Shown here: piece by piece, positions 25,597 through 35,120 of the stretch
How the letters are laid out: each line of letters starts with the position of its first letter
How positions within the stretch are numbered: the first letter of the stretch is position 1
Source of the DNA: Massilia sp. METH4
Lineage (GTDB): Bacteria; Pseudomonadota; Gammaproteobacteria; Burkholderiales; Burkholderiaceae_D
Assembly (NCBI RefSeq): GCF_037094685.1
Contig: NZ_CP146614.1
Location: 4,712,001 to 4,776,000, forward strand
Length of the DNA stretch: 64,000 nucleotides
Reading direction: 5' to 3'
Program-made: the position numbers and the translations under genes
Notes under the pieces: generated by a model
Told to the model about the DNA's origin: nothing
Database searches by the model: none
Seen by the model: only the letters and a program-made list of their open reading frames with translations

Positions 25597-27249
25597 TCAC
25601 GGCCGCAGCGCGGCCGTGGCGGGCGCCGGTGCCGGCGCGCTGCTGGTCAGGCTGGCGATCGCCTTCATCAGGCTGTCGATGTCGACCGGTTTCACGAGGT
25701 GCATGTCGAAGCCGGCTTCCAGCACGCGGCGCTGGTCTTCGGCCAGTCCGTAGCCCGTGAGCGCGATGAGCCGGATACCGCTGGTGTCGGGATCGGCACG
25801 CAGGCGGCGCGCCACTTCGTAGCCGTCGATGCCCGGCAAGCCGATATCGACGAGCGCCACGCCCGGCCGGTACTCGCGTGCGACGGCCAGGCCCTGCAGG
25901 CCGTCCGCCGCATGCTTTACCTCGTAGCCGTAGCAGGAGAGCATCATCGCCATCATTTCGCGGCCGTCGTCGTTGTCTTCGATCAGCAGCACATTGGGCT
26001 TGGCCTGTTCGTTTGTTTCCATGGTGTGGGGGTTCGGTTCGGTGATTCGTTCGATGCGCGGGAGGCGGATCAGGAAGGTGCTGCCTTCGCCGGGACCGGC
26101 GCTGGCGGCTTCCACGCCGCCGCCATGCAGTTCGGCCAGGCGGCGCACCAGTGCCAGGCCGATGCCGAGCCCGCCCTGGGCCCGGTCCAGCGTGCTCGTG
26201 CCCTGCACGAACACGTCGAATACGTGCGGCAGCAATTCCGAAGGAATGCCGACGCCGGTGTCGTGCACGGTCAGCACGACGTCATCTTCTTCCGCTTCGA
26301 GCAGGATGTCGATCGCGCCGCCGGGCGGCGTGTACTTCAGGGCGTTGTCGAGCAGGTTGGAGAAGATCTGCTCGAGCCGGGTCACGTCGCCGTCCACCCA
26401 GCCGCTTTCCAGCTCCACGTGCACCTCGTAGTCGGCCGTACGGCCGGTCGTGCGGTAGGTTTCCAGGCTGTTGCGGATCAGCGCCGACAGGTCGCACGGC
26501 GCGCGGTTCAGCAGGATCTTGCCGGACATGGCGCGCGACAGGTCGAGCAGGTCGTCGACGATGCGCCCCAGGTGCTGGCTCTGCCGCTGGATGATCTTCT
26601 TGGCCCGCGTGGCCGCGTCGACCGTTACCGCCGGCAATCCGAGCAGCGAAGCGGCACTGCTGATGGCCGACAGGGGATTGCGCAGCTCGTGTCCCAGCAT
26701 CGCCAGGAACTCGTCCTTCGCATGGTTTTGCCGCTCGGCGACCTTGCGTTCCTCGATTTCCTGCAGCAGCCGCTTGTTGCTGCTGATGAGATCGGTGGTA
26801 CGCTGGCTCAGCTGGCGGGCCTGCTTCTTGAGTTCCTCGTTCTTCATCGCCAGCGCCACGAACACGGAAATCTTCGCGTGCAGGATTTGCGGGATCACGG
26901 GCGTGAACAGGAAGTCGGCCGCGCCTTTCTGGTAAGCCTTCAGCCGGTCGAGCTCATCGGCCACGAAGGCCGTGATGAAGATGATGGGGATGTTCGCGGA
27001 GCGGGCGCGCTGGTGGATCGCCTCGGCTGTCTCGAAGCCGTCCATGCCGGGCATGTTAACGTCCAGCAGGATCACGGCGAAGTCATGCATCAGGACTTGC
27101 CGCAGCGCCTCTTCGCCGCTGCGGGCGGCAATCACCTCGTAGGACTCTTGCTCGGCCCATTGTGCCAGCAAACTCGTCAGGGCAAACAGGCTGTTCGCAT
27201 CGTCATTCACGACGAGGATTTTTGGTTTGTCTACTTTGGCCACGGGCAC
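25597..27249 (-). CDS. REC-HisKA-HATPase-REC hybrid response regulator kinase
   Basis: 550 residues. Receiver at the N-terminus (about 8-125, LDVNMPGMDGFE with the phospho-acceptor Asp), a coiled-coil linker (about 140-175), HisKA (about 180-245) with the His in MLGHELRNPLSAISSAASLL, HATPase (about 280-400), and a second receiver at the C-terminus (about 420-540, ALVDIGLPGIDGYE). No membrane segment. This arrangement is common in phosphorelays where the first receiver is the input. The last residues are Ala/Pro-rich. The GC hairpin at the gene end (25600-25620) overlaps the coding region. Confidence 0.9.
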   Translation of the reverse strand: MPVAKVDKPKILVVNDDANSLFALTSLLAQWAEQESYEVIAARSGEEALRQVLMHDFAVILLDVNMPGMDGFETAEAIHQRARSANIPIIFITAFVADELDRLKAYQKGAADFLFTPVIPQILHAKISVFVALAMKNEELKKQARQLSQRTTDLISSNKRLLQEIEERKVAERQNHAKDEFLAMLGHELRNPLSAISSAASLLGLPAVTVDAATRAKKIIQRQSQHLGRIVDDLLDLSRAMSGKILLNRAPCDLSALIRNSLETYRTTGRTADYEVHVELESGWVDGDVTRLEQIFSNLLDNALKYTPPGGAIDILLEAEEDDVVLTVHDTGVGIPSELLPHVFDVFVQGTSTLDRAQGGLGIGLALVRRLAELHGGGVEAASAGPGEGSTFLIRLPRIERITEPNPHTMETNEQAKPNVLLIEDNDDGREMMAMMLSCYGYEVKHAADGLQGLAVAREYRPGVALVDIGLPGIDGYEVARRLRADPDTSGIRLIALTGYGLAEDQRRVLEAGFDMHLVKPVDIDSLMKAIASLTSSAPAPAPATAALRP

Positions 27250-27418
27250 TTGTCGTTGAGGATGCGCTGCTGAAATTAATTCTGATAGACAAACATTTGA
27301 TCGATCATAACAACAGGCTTAAGTGCTGTCAAAAGTCCTGCTGGCAACAGAACGCGGCTCCAATTGTTCGATTGCGCACATACATGCTTTAACTGGCATG
27401 CAATAGTGAAAGCGTTGA

Positions 27419-27868
<450 letters not shown>

Positions 27869-27942
27869 GCGGGAGCGGGCCCCGGAAGGGGCCATAAGTA
27901 TCGGCGCGTCTGCTCGGCCGCTAACACCGTTGGCATAAGTGA

Positions 27943-27991
27943 ACCGGTGTCAGGCACCTTTTTCCTGCGGGAAAAGGTGCCTGACACCGGT
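27943..27991. repeat. palindromic REP-like hairpin (GTGTCAGGCACC type)
   Basis: Arms ACCGGTGTCAGGCACCTTTTTCC and GGGAAAAGGTGCCTGACACCGGT, loop TGC. Same layout and flank (AACCGG before, TGTTC after) as the hairpin at 24072, but with the stem bases GTA/TAC changed to AGG/CCT on both sides. Confidence 0.85.
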
Positions 27992-28036
27992 GTTCGTCTG
28001 CAAACACTGCTGGCCGGAGCCAGCCACGTGCAAGCA

Positions 28037-29035
28037 TCAAACCGTCGTCGCCACGCTCTTGAGTTGGTGCGGCATCGCCGCGGCCGCGGCGGCGGCGAGG
28101 GCAGTACTGCCCGGCGCCGAGCAGAAGCGGTTCTTGCCGGAGCGCTTCGCGTCATACAGGGCATTGTCGGCCGCGTGAATCAGGTCGCCCACCGAATCGG
28201 CGTCGTCGGGGAACAGCGCGATGCCGATCGACGTCGACAGGCGCAGCGTGATGCCGTTCACCACATAGGGTTCGGACACCACGTCGATCAGCTTCGAGGC
28301 GGGTTCGCGGGCGTCGTTCAAGCCGCCCACATCGCCCAGCACGATCACGAATTCGTCGCCACCCACGCGCGCCACCGTGTCTTCCTTGCGGGAAGAGCCC
28401 ACCAGCCGCTGCGCGACCAGCTTCAGGATCTCGTCGCCATAGGCATGGCCGTGGGTATCGTTGATGGGCTTGAAGCCATCCAGGTCCAGGTACATCACGG
28501 CCGCCTTGCGCTGGTTGCGCAGCGCGTGCTGCACCGTCGTCTCGATGCGGTCTTCCAGCAGGCGGCGGTTCGGCAGGCCCGTCAACGGGTCGTGCAGCGC
28601 CAGTTCCTGCTGCCGCTTGCTGTACTGGGCCAGTTCCTTGTAGAGCAGGCGCACTTCGAGCATGTTATGGATGCGCTTGTGCACCTCGAGCAAGTCGAAG
28701 GGCTTACTGATGAAGTCGCGCGCGCCCGCTTCCAGGGCGGCGATTTTGAAGCTCGGCTGGGCCGTGAGCGCCAGCACGGGGAGGTAGCCTTCCTGTTCGA
28801 TTTCCTTCAGGCCCTTCATCACCTGGAAGCCGTTCAGGCCCGGCATCTGCAGGTCCAGCAGGATCAGATCGTAGTTATGCTGCCGGTGCAGCGCGCAGAC
28901 CTGGTCGGGCAGCATGGTGGCCGTCACATTGGTATAGCCGGCTTCGCGGAGGATCTCGAGCATGAGATCGACGTTATCCGCGCAGTCGTCCACGACCAGA
29001 ATCTTGGCATTCAGGATCTCATCCGGGCTGGGCAT
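28037..29035 (-). CDS. response regulator diguanylate cyclase (REC-GGDEF)
   Basis: 332 residues. Receiver domain (about 10-125) with LLDLQMPGLNGFQ phospho-acceptor, a short linker, and a GGDEF domain (about 150-315) with an intact GGDEF (VARVGGDEFVIVLGD) and an RxxD inhibitory site (RKED) five residues before it. It should make cyclic di-GMP when the receiver is phosphorylated, and be product-inhibited. Cytoplasmic. Likely partners are the neighbouring hybrid kinases, but this is only inferred from location. The 287-bp spacer to the next gene contains an AT-rich inverted repeat (29123-29155). Confidence 0.92.
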   Translation of the reverse strand: MPSPDEILNAKILVVDDCADNVDLMLEILREAGYTNVTATMLPDQVCALHRQHNYDLILLDLQMPGLNGFQVMKGLKEIEQEGYLPVLALTAQPSFKIAALEAGARDFISKPFDLLEVHKRIHNMLEVRLLYKELAQYSKRQQELALHDPLTGLPNRRLLEDRIETTVQHALRNQRKAAVMYLDLDGFKPINDTHGHAYGDEILKLVAQRLVGSSRKEDTVARVGGDEFVIVLGDVGGLNDAREPASKLIDVVSEPYVVNGITLRLSTSIGIALFPDDADSVGDLIHAADNALYDAKRSGKNRFCSAPGSTALAAAAAAAMPHQLKSVATTV

Positions 29036-29322
29036 AGTTGTCTCGCTTACGGGGCTCCGGCGGGTTCATGGCCGGAGCGGAACACTCAGTGTAGCGCCGA
29101 AGAATTTGCTGCGGCGCACGTATTGAAAAATTCTTATCCTGAGGAAGAATTTTCAGACCTAGGAGTGTATCAAACTGCCGACAAGTTTCTTGTAGGACAT
29201 TGCCGCGTCGTGCAGTAGGACACTTTTTCAGCATTATAAATTACTTAATAAGCATCGACTATTTTCTTGCGCAAACGTGTGAAACGCGCACGATTCGCAC
29301 TGAGTCATGCGGAAAACAGATA

Positions 29323-32316
29323 TCAGGACGGTTGGCCGCGGCGGCGTGCGGCCGCGAGGGCGACGGCGGCGACGAGCTCGGGCGGCTCCACCGGCTTGGC
29401 GATATGGTCGGTGAACCCGGCCGCCAGCGTGCGCAGGCGGTCTTCCGACCGGGCGAAGGCCGTCAGCGCGATGGCCGGTACGTTGCCGCCGGCTTCCGCG
29501 CCCAGCGCGCGCACCTGGCCCAGCAGTTCGAAGCCATCCATTTCCGGCATGCCGATATCGGTCAGCAACAGGTCGGGCTGCCAGCGGGACAGCAGCAACA
29601 GGGCGGCGGGCGCGCTGTCCGCCGTGACGACGTCGGCATTGCAATCCGACAATACGCGCTTGATCAGCTCCCGGGTGTCCGGCTCGTCGTCCACGATCAG
29701 CACGCGCAGGCCGCCCAGGTCGCCGAGTTCGCCCATGTTTTCGGCGGACGCCGCGGCGCGCCGCGCGCTGTCGGCCAGCGCCGGGCGGGCGGGGCGCTCG
29801 GCGCCGGGAATGCGTGCCGCTAGCGGCAGGCGCACGGTGAAGGTGGCCCCGTGGCCCTCGCCGGGGCTGGCAGCGGCCACGGTGCCGCCGTGTTGCTCGA
29901 CCAGGTGCTTGACGATCGACAGCCCGAGCCCCAGGCCGCCGTGCCGGCGCGTGCTGGAGGCGTCGGCCTGCCGGAAGTGCTCGAACACGTGGGCCAGGAA
30001 CTCGCCGCGGATGCCGATCCCGGTGTCGGCCACCACGATTTCCGCGCTGCCCTCCGTTTCGCGGATCGCGATGCGCACGCTGCCATCCTGCGGGGTGAAC
30101 TTGATGGCGTTCGATAGCAGGTTCCACACGACCTGCTGGAGCCGGCCCGGATCGGCCGCCACCATGCCGCAACGGTGGTAGTCGCGCTCGATGCGGATAT
30201 TCCTGGCCGCGGCGGCCGGGCGCACCGTCTCGATCGCTGCGTCGGTCACGGCGGCCGGCGCCACCGCCTGGATGTCCAGCAGCACCTTGCCCGACATGAT
30301 GCGGCTCATGTCCAGCAGGTCCTCGATCAGCTGGGCTTGCGCGCGGGCATTGCGCTCGATCGTCTGCAGGCCTTTCTGCAGGTCGGCCTCGCCGCGGCCG
30401 CCGCGCCGCAGCACCTGCGACCACCCCAGGATCGCCGTCAGCGGCGTGCGCAGTTCGTGCGACAGCGTGGCCAGGAATTCATCCTTCATCTGGCTCGTGC
30501 GTTCGGCCTCCGCGCGCGCGTTCCGTTCGCTGTCGAGCAGGGCGATGCGTTCCTCGGCGGCGCGGCGCGCGGCCTCGTTCAGCCGCGCATTGTCGATCGC
30601 CACGCCGGCCTGGGCGGCAATGCCGCCGATGATGCGCTCCGTGCGCTCGCTGAACATGCCCGGCTCGGGGTGGCCGAACAGCAGCGTGCCGATCACGCTG
30701 CCGTCGCGCGACATCACGGGCGCGGCCAGGTAGCTGCGCATCTGCGCCGCATGCTCGGGCGGCAGGGCCGGTGCGCAGTCGGATTGGCCCAGCAGGTCGG
30801 CGCACCGCGTGATCGCACCGCCACGCAAGGTGTCGCCGAACAGCGCCACCGCGTCGACGCGCGCCAGTTCGTCGAACAGCGGCGGCGGGCGGCCGGCCAG
30901 CGTGTACGGCGCCAGCGCGGGTGCTTCGGCGCCATGCCCCCGTTCGCGCACGGGATCGGGAGTGTTGTCGTAGAAGAAGGCGCCGAAGCGGGCGCCGCTG
31001 ATGCGCGTGGCCGCGTCCGTCACTTCCTGCAGCAGCGGTTGCAGGTCGCGGTGGCGTGCCAGCGCATTGCCGGTGCTGTTGAGCAGTTCCAGCACGGCCG
31101 TCTCGTCGCGCAGCGCTTCCTGGGCACGCTTGACCTGGTCGACGTCGGTGCTGGTGCCGAACCAGCGCAGCGTGCGGCCATCGGCCGCGCGCACCGGATT
31201 GGCTCGGGTGAGGAACCAGCGGTACTGGCCATCCGCGCCGCGGATGGGAAATTCCATTTCGAACGGCTGACCCGTTGCAATCGAGCGCTGCCAGCGTTGC
31301 GTCATCGCCGGCACGCACTCGGGATCGTAGACCAGGTTCCACGCGTCGCCGCGCAGGTCGTCGCTCGTCAATCCGGTGTATTCGAACCAGCGGCGGTTGT
31401 ACCACGTCATGAGGCCGTCATAGTGGGCGATCCATGCGAGCTGCGGGATCGAATCGGCGAGCGCGCGCAGCTGTTCCTCGCTGTCCTTCAGCGCTTCCTC
31501 GGCGGCCCGGCGCGCAGTGACGTCCTGCACCATGCCCGTCATGCCGAGCAACTGGTCACCGTCGCCGTAATTGCCGTGGCCGGCGACGGACAGCCAGCGC
31601 CGCGCGCCGCCGGCTTCCTCGATGCGGCATTCGACATGGAAGTCGCGCTGCGCCAGGTAGGCGTCGACGAAGGCCTGGCGGGCGGCCGTGCGGTCTTCCG
31701 GGGCGATGCGTTCCTGCAGGGCGTGCCAGGTGACGGGCATGCCTTCCGCCATCCCGAAGATTTCGGCGGCGCGGCGGCCCAGTGTGACGATGTCGCTGGC
31801 GGCGTCCCAGGTCCACTCGCCCAGTCGCCCGGCGGCCATTGCCACCTGCAGGCGATTGCTGGTTTCGCGCAGGGAGCGCTCTTGCTGCTTGCGCGCGTCG
31901 ATATCGTGCAGCGTGAAGGTCAGGCCTTGCGGCGACAGCGCGCAGCGCACCTCGAGCCAGCGCTCGCAGGGCGGGTGATACAGCTCGAAGGCGCCTGCTG
32001 CTTCGCCGGCCAGCGCCTGGCGCAGGCGCGCCTCGAGCGCGGTGCCGGCGAGGGTGGGGAACGCCTGCCGGATGTCACGGCCGGCGAAGGAGCCCGGCGC
32101 CCCGGCCGCATCGTTGCCGGGCGCGCCCAGCAACGCCGCGGCGCGCGCGTTGATCCACGCGATGGTCCAGTTGCCGTCGATCACGGCCAGCCCGTCGGCA
32201 ATGCTGTCCAGCACGTCGCTCGTCCATGCGCGCGTGCGGCGCAGCGCTTCCTCGGCCTCCATCATGGCGCGCAGCAGGTCTGCTTCGGAAGGGGCTGCTC
32301 CGTTGGAAAGGATCAT
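29323..32316 (-). CDS. multi-PAS/GAF hybrid sensor histidine kinase
   Basis: About 997 residues from ATG 32316. Order, read from motifs: PAS domains (about 1-120, 140-260 and 275-395), a GAF domain (about 410-560), HisKA with the His in ATLSHELRTPLTAILGWSQVL (about 605), HATPase (about 660-790, VADTGIGI and GGLGLGLSIVKHLV), and a C-terminal receiver (about 850-970, LLTDIGMPEMDGFE). No membrane segments, so it senses cytoplasmic signals such as redox, gas or light state; no haem- or flavin-binding residues were identified. A GTG 35 codons upstream at 32421 is an alternative start without better support. Confidence 0.9.
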   Translation of the reverse strand: MILSNGAAPSEADLLRAMMEAEEALRRTRAWTSDVLDSIADGLAVIDGNWTIAWINARAAALLGAPGNDAAGAPGSFAGRDIRQAFPTLAGTALEARLRQALAGEAAGAFELYHPPCERWLEVRCALSPQGLTFTLHDIDARKQQERSLRETSNRLQVAMAAGRLGEWTWDAASDIVTLGRRAAEIFGMAEGMPVTWHALQERIAPEDRTAARQAFVDAYLAQRDFHVECRIEEAGGARRWLSVAGHGNYGDGDQLLGMTGMVQDVTARRAAEEALKDSEEQLRALADSIPQLAWIAHYDGLMTWYNRRWFEYTGLTSDDLRGDAWNLVYDPECVPAMTQRWQRSIATGQPFEMEFPIRGADGQYRWFLTRANPVRAADGRTLRWFGTSTDVDQVKRAQEALRDETAVLELLNSTGNALARHRDLQPLLQEVTDAATRISGARFGAFFYDNTPDPVRERGHGAEAPALAPYTLAGRPPPLFDELARVDAVALFGDTLRGGAITRCADLLGQSDCAPALPPEHAAQMRSYLAAPVMSRDGSVIGTLLFGHPEPGMFSERTERIIGGIAAQAGVAIDNARLNEAARRAAEERIALLDSERNARAEAERTSQMKDEFLATLSHELRTPLTAILGWSQVLRRGGRGEADLQKGLQTIERNARAQAQLIEDLLDMSRIMSGKVLLDIQAVAPAAVTDAAIETVRPAAAARNIRIERDYHRCGMVAADPGRLQQVVWNLLSNAIKFTPQDGSVRIAIRETEGSAEIVVADTGIGIRGEFLAHVFEHFRQADASSTRRHGGLGLGLSIVKHLVEQHGGTVAAASPGEGHGATFTVRLPLAARIPGAERPARPALADSARRAAASAENMGELGDLGGLRVLIVDDEPDTRELIKRVLSDCNADVVTADSAPAALLLLSRWQPDLLLTDIGMPEMDGFELLGQVRALGAEAGGNVPAIALTAFARSEDRLRTLAAGFTDHIAKPVEPPELVAAVALAAARRRGQPS

Positions 32317-32445
32317 TGATGGCGTTCGAAGGACGAAGGTTGTTGCGGCCGCACCGGGCAGGGCGGTTCCCTGCGGGCGACGCTGCGGATTGTAGCGCCG
32401 CGCGTCGCGTTTGGTTCGCACCGTTGGCTGAGCGGCAGGGCGGCC

Positions 32446-33258
32446 TCAGCTGAGCGGAATGCGGTCCAGGATCGCCTGCAACTGCTCGATATCGTAGGGT
32501 TTCTGGATCGCGTCGGCCGGGAAGTCGAGCTGCTGGGTCAGCGTGCCGCTGTAGCCGGAGGCGAAGATCACGTGCAGCCGCGGCCAGCGCGCGACGGCGC
32601 GCCGGGCCAGCTCGACGCCGGAGATGCCGGGCAGGCTCACGTCGGTAAACAGCACGTCGTAGCGCCTCTCCTCCAGCTGCTGCTGGGCGCGCTCCGCGTC
32701 GGCTGCCGCATCGACCTCATGGCCGAGGGCGCGCAGCATTTCGCAGACGAGGTATTGGGCGTCGAGATTGTCTTCCACGACCAGCATGCGCAAGGTGCGC
32801 GCGGCGCTCGCTGCCGCCGCCGCACTGGGCGGCCCGAGCGTCGACAGGATGCCGAGCACACTGCCCTCGCCATCGCGCAGCGGGGTGTAGTACAGGTCGA
32901 AGCGCTGTTCGCTGACGCCGTCGGCGCGCCACAGCTGCAGTGCCTGCCCGGGGAACACCAGCGATTCGCCCTGCCAGGCCCGTTCCAGCGCGGCCGGATT
33001 CCAGCTCCACGCCGATGGCTGCATGGCCGGGATGCGCCCGCCGGGCGGTTGCGTGGGCAGGCCGGACAGCGCCGCATAGGAGGCATTGAACAGCATGACC
33101 TGGCGCCGGCCCCACAGCACGAGGGCGGGCAACGGCGAATTGAGCATGAGGTCGGTCGCCACGCGCAGCGTCACCGGCCAGCCGTCGGGGTGGCCCACGT
33201 CGGTGCGCGACCAGTCGTATTCCAGCGTGGACAGGCTGTTCATGGCGGGGGCAGTCAT
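32446..33258 (-). CDS. PAS-REC response regulator
   Basis: 270 residues: a PAS-like N-terminal half (about 10-145, PLPALVLWGRRQVMLFNASY) and a receiver domain (about 150-268) with FTDVSLPGISGVELARRA as the phospho-acceptor loop and Lys in AIQKPYDIEQL. It lacks an output domain, so it may act in a phosphorelay with the multi-PAS kinase encoded next to it on the same strand (130 bp to its start). Receiver-PAS pairs in this order often serve as single-domain relay proteins. Start at the first Met of the frame; ATG 33243 is an alternative. Confidence 0.85.
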   Translation of the reverse strand: MTAPAMNSLSTLEYDWSRTDVGHPDGWPVTLRVATDLMLNSPLPALVLWGRRQVMLFNASYAALSGLPTQPPGGRIPAMQPSAWSWNPAALERAWQGESLVFPGQALQLWRADGVSEQRFDLYYTPLRDGEGSVLGILSTLGPPSAAAAASAARTLRMLVVEDNLDAQYLVCEMLRALGHEVDAAADAERAQQQLEERRYDVLFTDVSLPGISGVELARRAVARWPRLHVIFASGYSGTLTQQLDFPADAIQKPYDIEQLQAILDRIPLS

Positions 33259-33501
33259 GCCGGGGTCTCCCTTGGTTTTAATGATGCTGAATCGTACACC
33301 AAAGGCATGGGTGGACGCACTTGGCTCTGGACAAGTGAAAAAGTTCTACCTATAATCCTGCCTCCTTCGCAACGAATGCTGCGACAGGAAAGCAGCGGCG
33401 GCAGTGTCCGGCGTGCCTGGAAGTCTGGATGGATTCGAAAGATGAAAATTCAACATTTCCAAGCCGTAATGAATACTGTAGAATACCGAACGCTGTTGAA
33501 T

Positions 33502-33578
33502 GCGGCTGTAGCTCAGCTGGATAGAGTACTTGGCTACGAACCAAGGGGTCGTGGGTTCGATTCCTGCCAGCCGCACCA
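33502..33578 (+). tRNA. tRNA-Arg(ACG), copy 1
   Basis: 77 bases with a complete cloverleaf: acceptor GCGGCTG pairing with CAGCCGC, D arm GCTC, anticodon stem CTTGG with loop CTACGAA and CCAAG, T arm GTGGG-TTCGATT-CCTGC, and an encoded 3' ACCA. Anticodon ACG matches tRNA-Arg, as in E. coli argQZYV. First of four identical genes. A likely -10 (TAGAAT, 33479-33484) is upstream. Confidence 0.97.
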
Positions 33579-33681
33579 GGATTTTTGCCGAGATGCCGGA
33601 AGGCGTGTCGGATGTAGTAAAAGCAGTGAGCAACAGTTGTGCGCTTGGCGCTGCGGCTGTTGTTATAATTGTTGAAGTTTT

Positions 33682-33758
33682 GCGGCTGTAGCTCAGCTGG
33701 ATAGAGTACTTGGCTACGAACCAAGGGGTCGTGGGTTCGATTCCTGCCAGCCGCACCA
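33682..33758 (+). tRNA. tRNA-Arg(ACG), copy 2
   Basis: Identical in all 77 bases to copy 1. A TATAAT at 33664-33669 suggests a separate promoter. It starts the 148-149 bp repeat that continues through copies 3 and 4. Confidence 0.97.
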
Positions 33759-33830
33759 GTTTCACCGTTGGATGGAAGTCCGGCGCATGCAGTGGCCGCG
33801 AGGGTCGCCTCGTGGTGTTGTAAAGTTTTT

Positions 33831-33907
33831 GCGGCTGTAGCTCAGCTGGATAGAGTACTTGGCTACGAACCAAGGGGTCGTGGGTTCGATTCCTGCCAGC
33901 CGCACCA
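33831..33907 (+). tRNA. tRNA-Arg(ACG), copy 3
   Basis: Identical to copies 1 and 2. Preceded by a spacer of 72 bases that is almost the same as the spacer before copy 4. No consensus -10; probably cotranscribed with copy 2. Confidence 0.97.
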
Positions 33908-33978
33908 GTTTCACCGTTGGACGCAAGTCCGGCGCATGCAGTAGTCGCGAGGGTCGCCTTGCGGTGTTGTAAAGTTTT

Positions 33979-34055
33979 GCGGCTGTAGCTCAGCTGGATA
34001 GAGTACTTGGCTACGAACCAAGGGGTCGTGGGTTCGATTCCTGCCAGCCGCACCA
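33979..34055 (+). tRNA. tRNA-Arg(ACG), copy 4
   Basis: Identical to the other three copies. It ends six bases before the intrinsic terminator at 34062-34094, so the cluster is transcribed as one or two units ending there. Confidence 0.97.
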
Positions 34056-34061
34056 GACATG

Positions 34062-34094
34062 AAAAGGGGACCGGAGCAATCCGGTCCCCTTTTT
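34062..34094 (+). terminator. intrinsic terminator of the tRNA-Arg cluster
   Basis: Stem AAAAGGGGACCGGA (34062-34075), loop GCAA, right arm TCCGGTCCCCTTTT ending at 34094, followed by G. It is symmetrical enough (T run on one side, A run on the other) to act on the minus strand for the beta-lactamase gene as well. Confidence 0.92.
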
Positions 34095-34156
34095 GTCGTT
34101 GGCTGCGTGATGACACGCGCGGTTCACCCTGGCGCCGCCTGGCGCCAGGGAATGAC

Positions 34157-35008
34157 TCAGACCTCCAGCGCGGCGCGCGCGGCGGCGGCCACCATGTCCT
34201 CACGCGCATCGGCCCCCTTTTCCGCGCCGTGCGTGAAAACCACCACCACGAGCGGGGCGCGATCCGGCGGATAGACGATGCCGATATCGTTGGTGACGCC
34301 ATAGGCGCCGGTCCCCGTCTTGTCTCCCACTTGCCAGCCGGCCGGCACGGCGGCGCGGATGCGCTTGCCACCGGTGGTATTCCCCAGCAGCCAATCCTTC
34401 AGGCGCTCGCGTTGCGGCCTGGGCAATGCATCGCCGACGACGAGCTTTTGCAGCGTGCGCGCCATCGCGAGCGGCGTCGTGGTGTCGCGTTCGTCGCCAG
34501 GGATCGCGGTATTGAGCTCGGTTTCCCAGCGGTCCAGCCGGAAAGTCGTATCGCCGATCTCGCGCGTGAACGCGGTGAGGCCGGCCGGGCCGCCCAGTTC
34601 CTTCATCAGCACATTGGCGGCCGTGTTGTCGCTGTACTGCACGGTCGCCGCGCACAGCTCGGCCACGGTCATGCCGGTATCGACGTGCTTGCCCGTGACG
34701 GGAGAGTGCGCGACCAGGTCCGTTTTCGCATAGCGCAGGCGGCGGTCGAGGAAGCCGCTCTCGCGCGCGTCGCGCGCCAGCGCCTGCGCGGCCAGGATCG
34801 CCTTGAAGGTGCTGCACATGGGGAAGCGTTCATCGAGCCGGCGGCCGCTCGCCTTGCCGGTGGCGGTGTCGATGACGGCGACCCCGAGGCGGCCGTTGAA
34901 GCCGCGCTCGACGGCCGCGAGGTCGCCTTTTCCGGCGGCACGCACGGGCAGGGCTGCGAAGGGAAAGGCCGCGGCGGCGGCCAGCAGGGTACGGCGGGTG
35001 AAGTTCAT
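34157..35008 (-). CDS. class A serine beta-lactamase
   Basis: 283 residues. The signal peptide contains a twin-arginine motif (MNFTRRTLLAAAAAFPFAAL), so Tat export to the periplasm is likely. Active-site motifs are all present: SxxK as STFK (Ser66 in this chain), SDN in QYSDNTAANVL, the Glu of ETELNTAIPGDERDTT (E-x-x-L-N), and KTG in VGDKTGTG. It hydrolyses beta-lactam antibiotics through an acyl-enzyme. It has no AmpR-type regulator next to it, and its spectrum cannot be read from sequence. Start at 35008 gives the full signal peptide; a longer upstream frame (to 35098) is not needed. It shares a bidirectional terminator with the tRNA cluster. Confidence 0.93.
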   Translation of the reverse strand: MNFTRRTLLAAAAAFPFAALPVRAAGKGDLAAVERGFNGRLGVAVIDTATGKASGRRLDERFPMCSTFKAILAAQALARDARESGFLDRRLRYAKTDLVAHSPVTGKHVDTGMTVAELCAATVQYSDNTAANVLMKELGGPAGLTAFTREIGDTTFRLDRWETELNTAIPGDERDTTTPLAMARTLQKLVVGDALPRPQRERLKDWLLGNTTGGKRIRAAVPAGWQVGDKTGTGAYGVTNDIGIVYPPDRAPLVVVVFTHGAEKGADAREDMVAAAARAALEV

Positions 35009-35120
35009 GTGGCTCCCGATGGTGGTTGATCGGGGCAATTGTAGGCGCCGCTCCGGCGGGAGCACATGGGCGGCGGTCCCGCCGGCCCGGTGTTTCATCC
35101 CACCGTCGGGAAACGCTGGC

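Larger units (their letters stand above)
33682..34055 (+). repeat. tandem duplication of tRNA-Arg plus spacer (148-149 bp unit)
   Basis: Unit 1 is 33682-33830 (149 bp) and unit 2 33831-33978 (148 bp); a third, partial unit is the last tRNA. Spacers differ at only a few positions, in and around a conserved GC hairpin (cgagg-gtcg-cctcg). This points to recent amplification. Confidence 0.85.

Noticed and set aside
29036..29322. A small gene in the 287-bp spacer
   Set aside because: AT-rich with an inverted repeat and no frame with both start and ribosome-binding site; probably regulatory.
33502..34055. CRISPR-like array of 77-base repeats
   Set aside because: Repeats are complete tRNA-Arg genes; spacers are nearly identical to each other, unlike CRISPR spacers.
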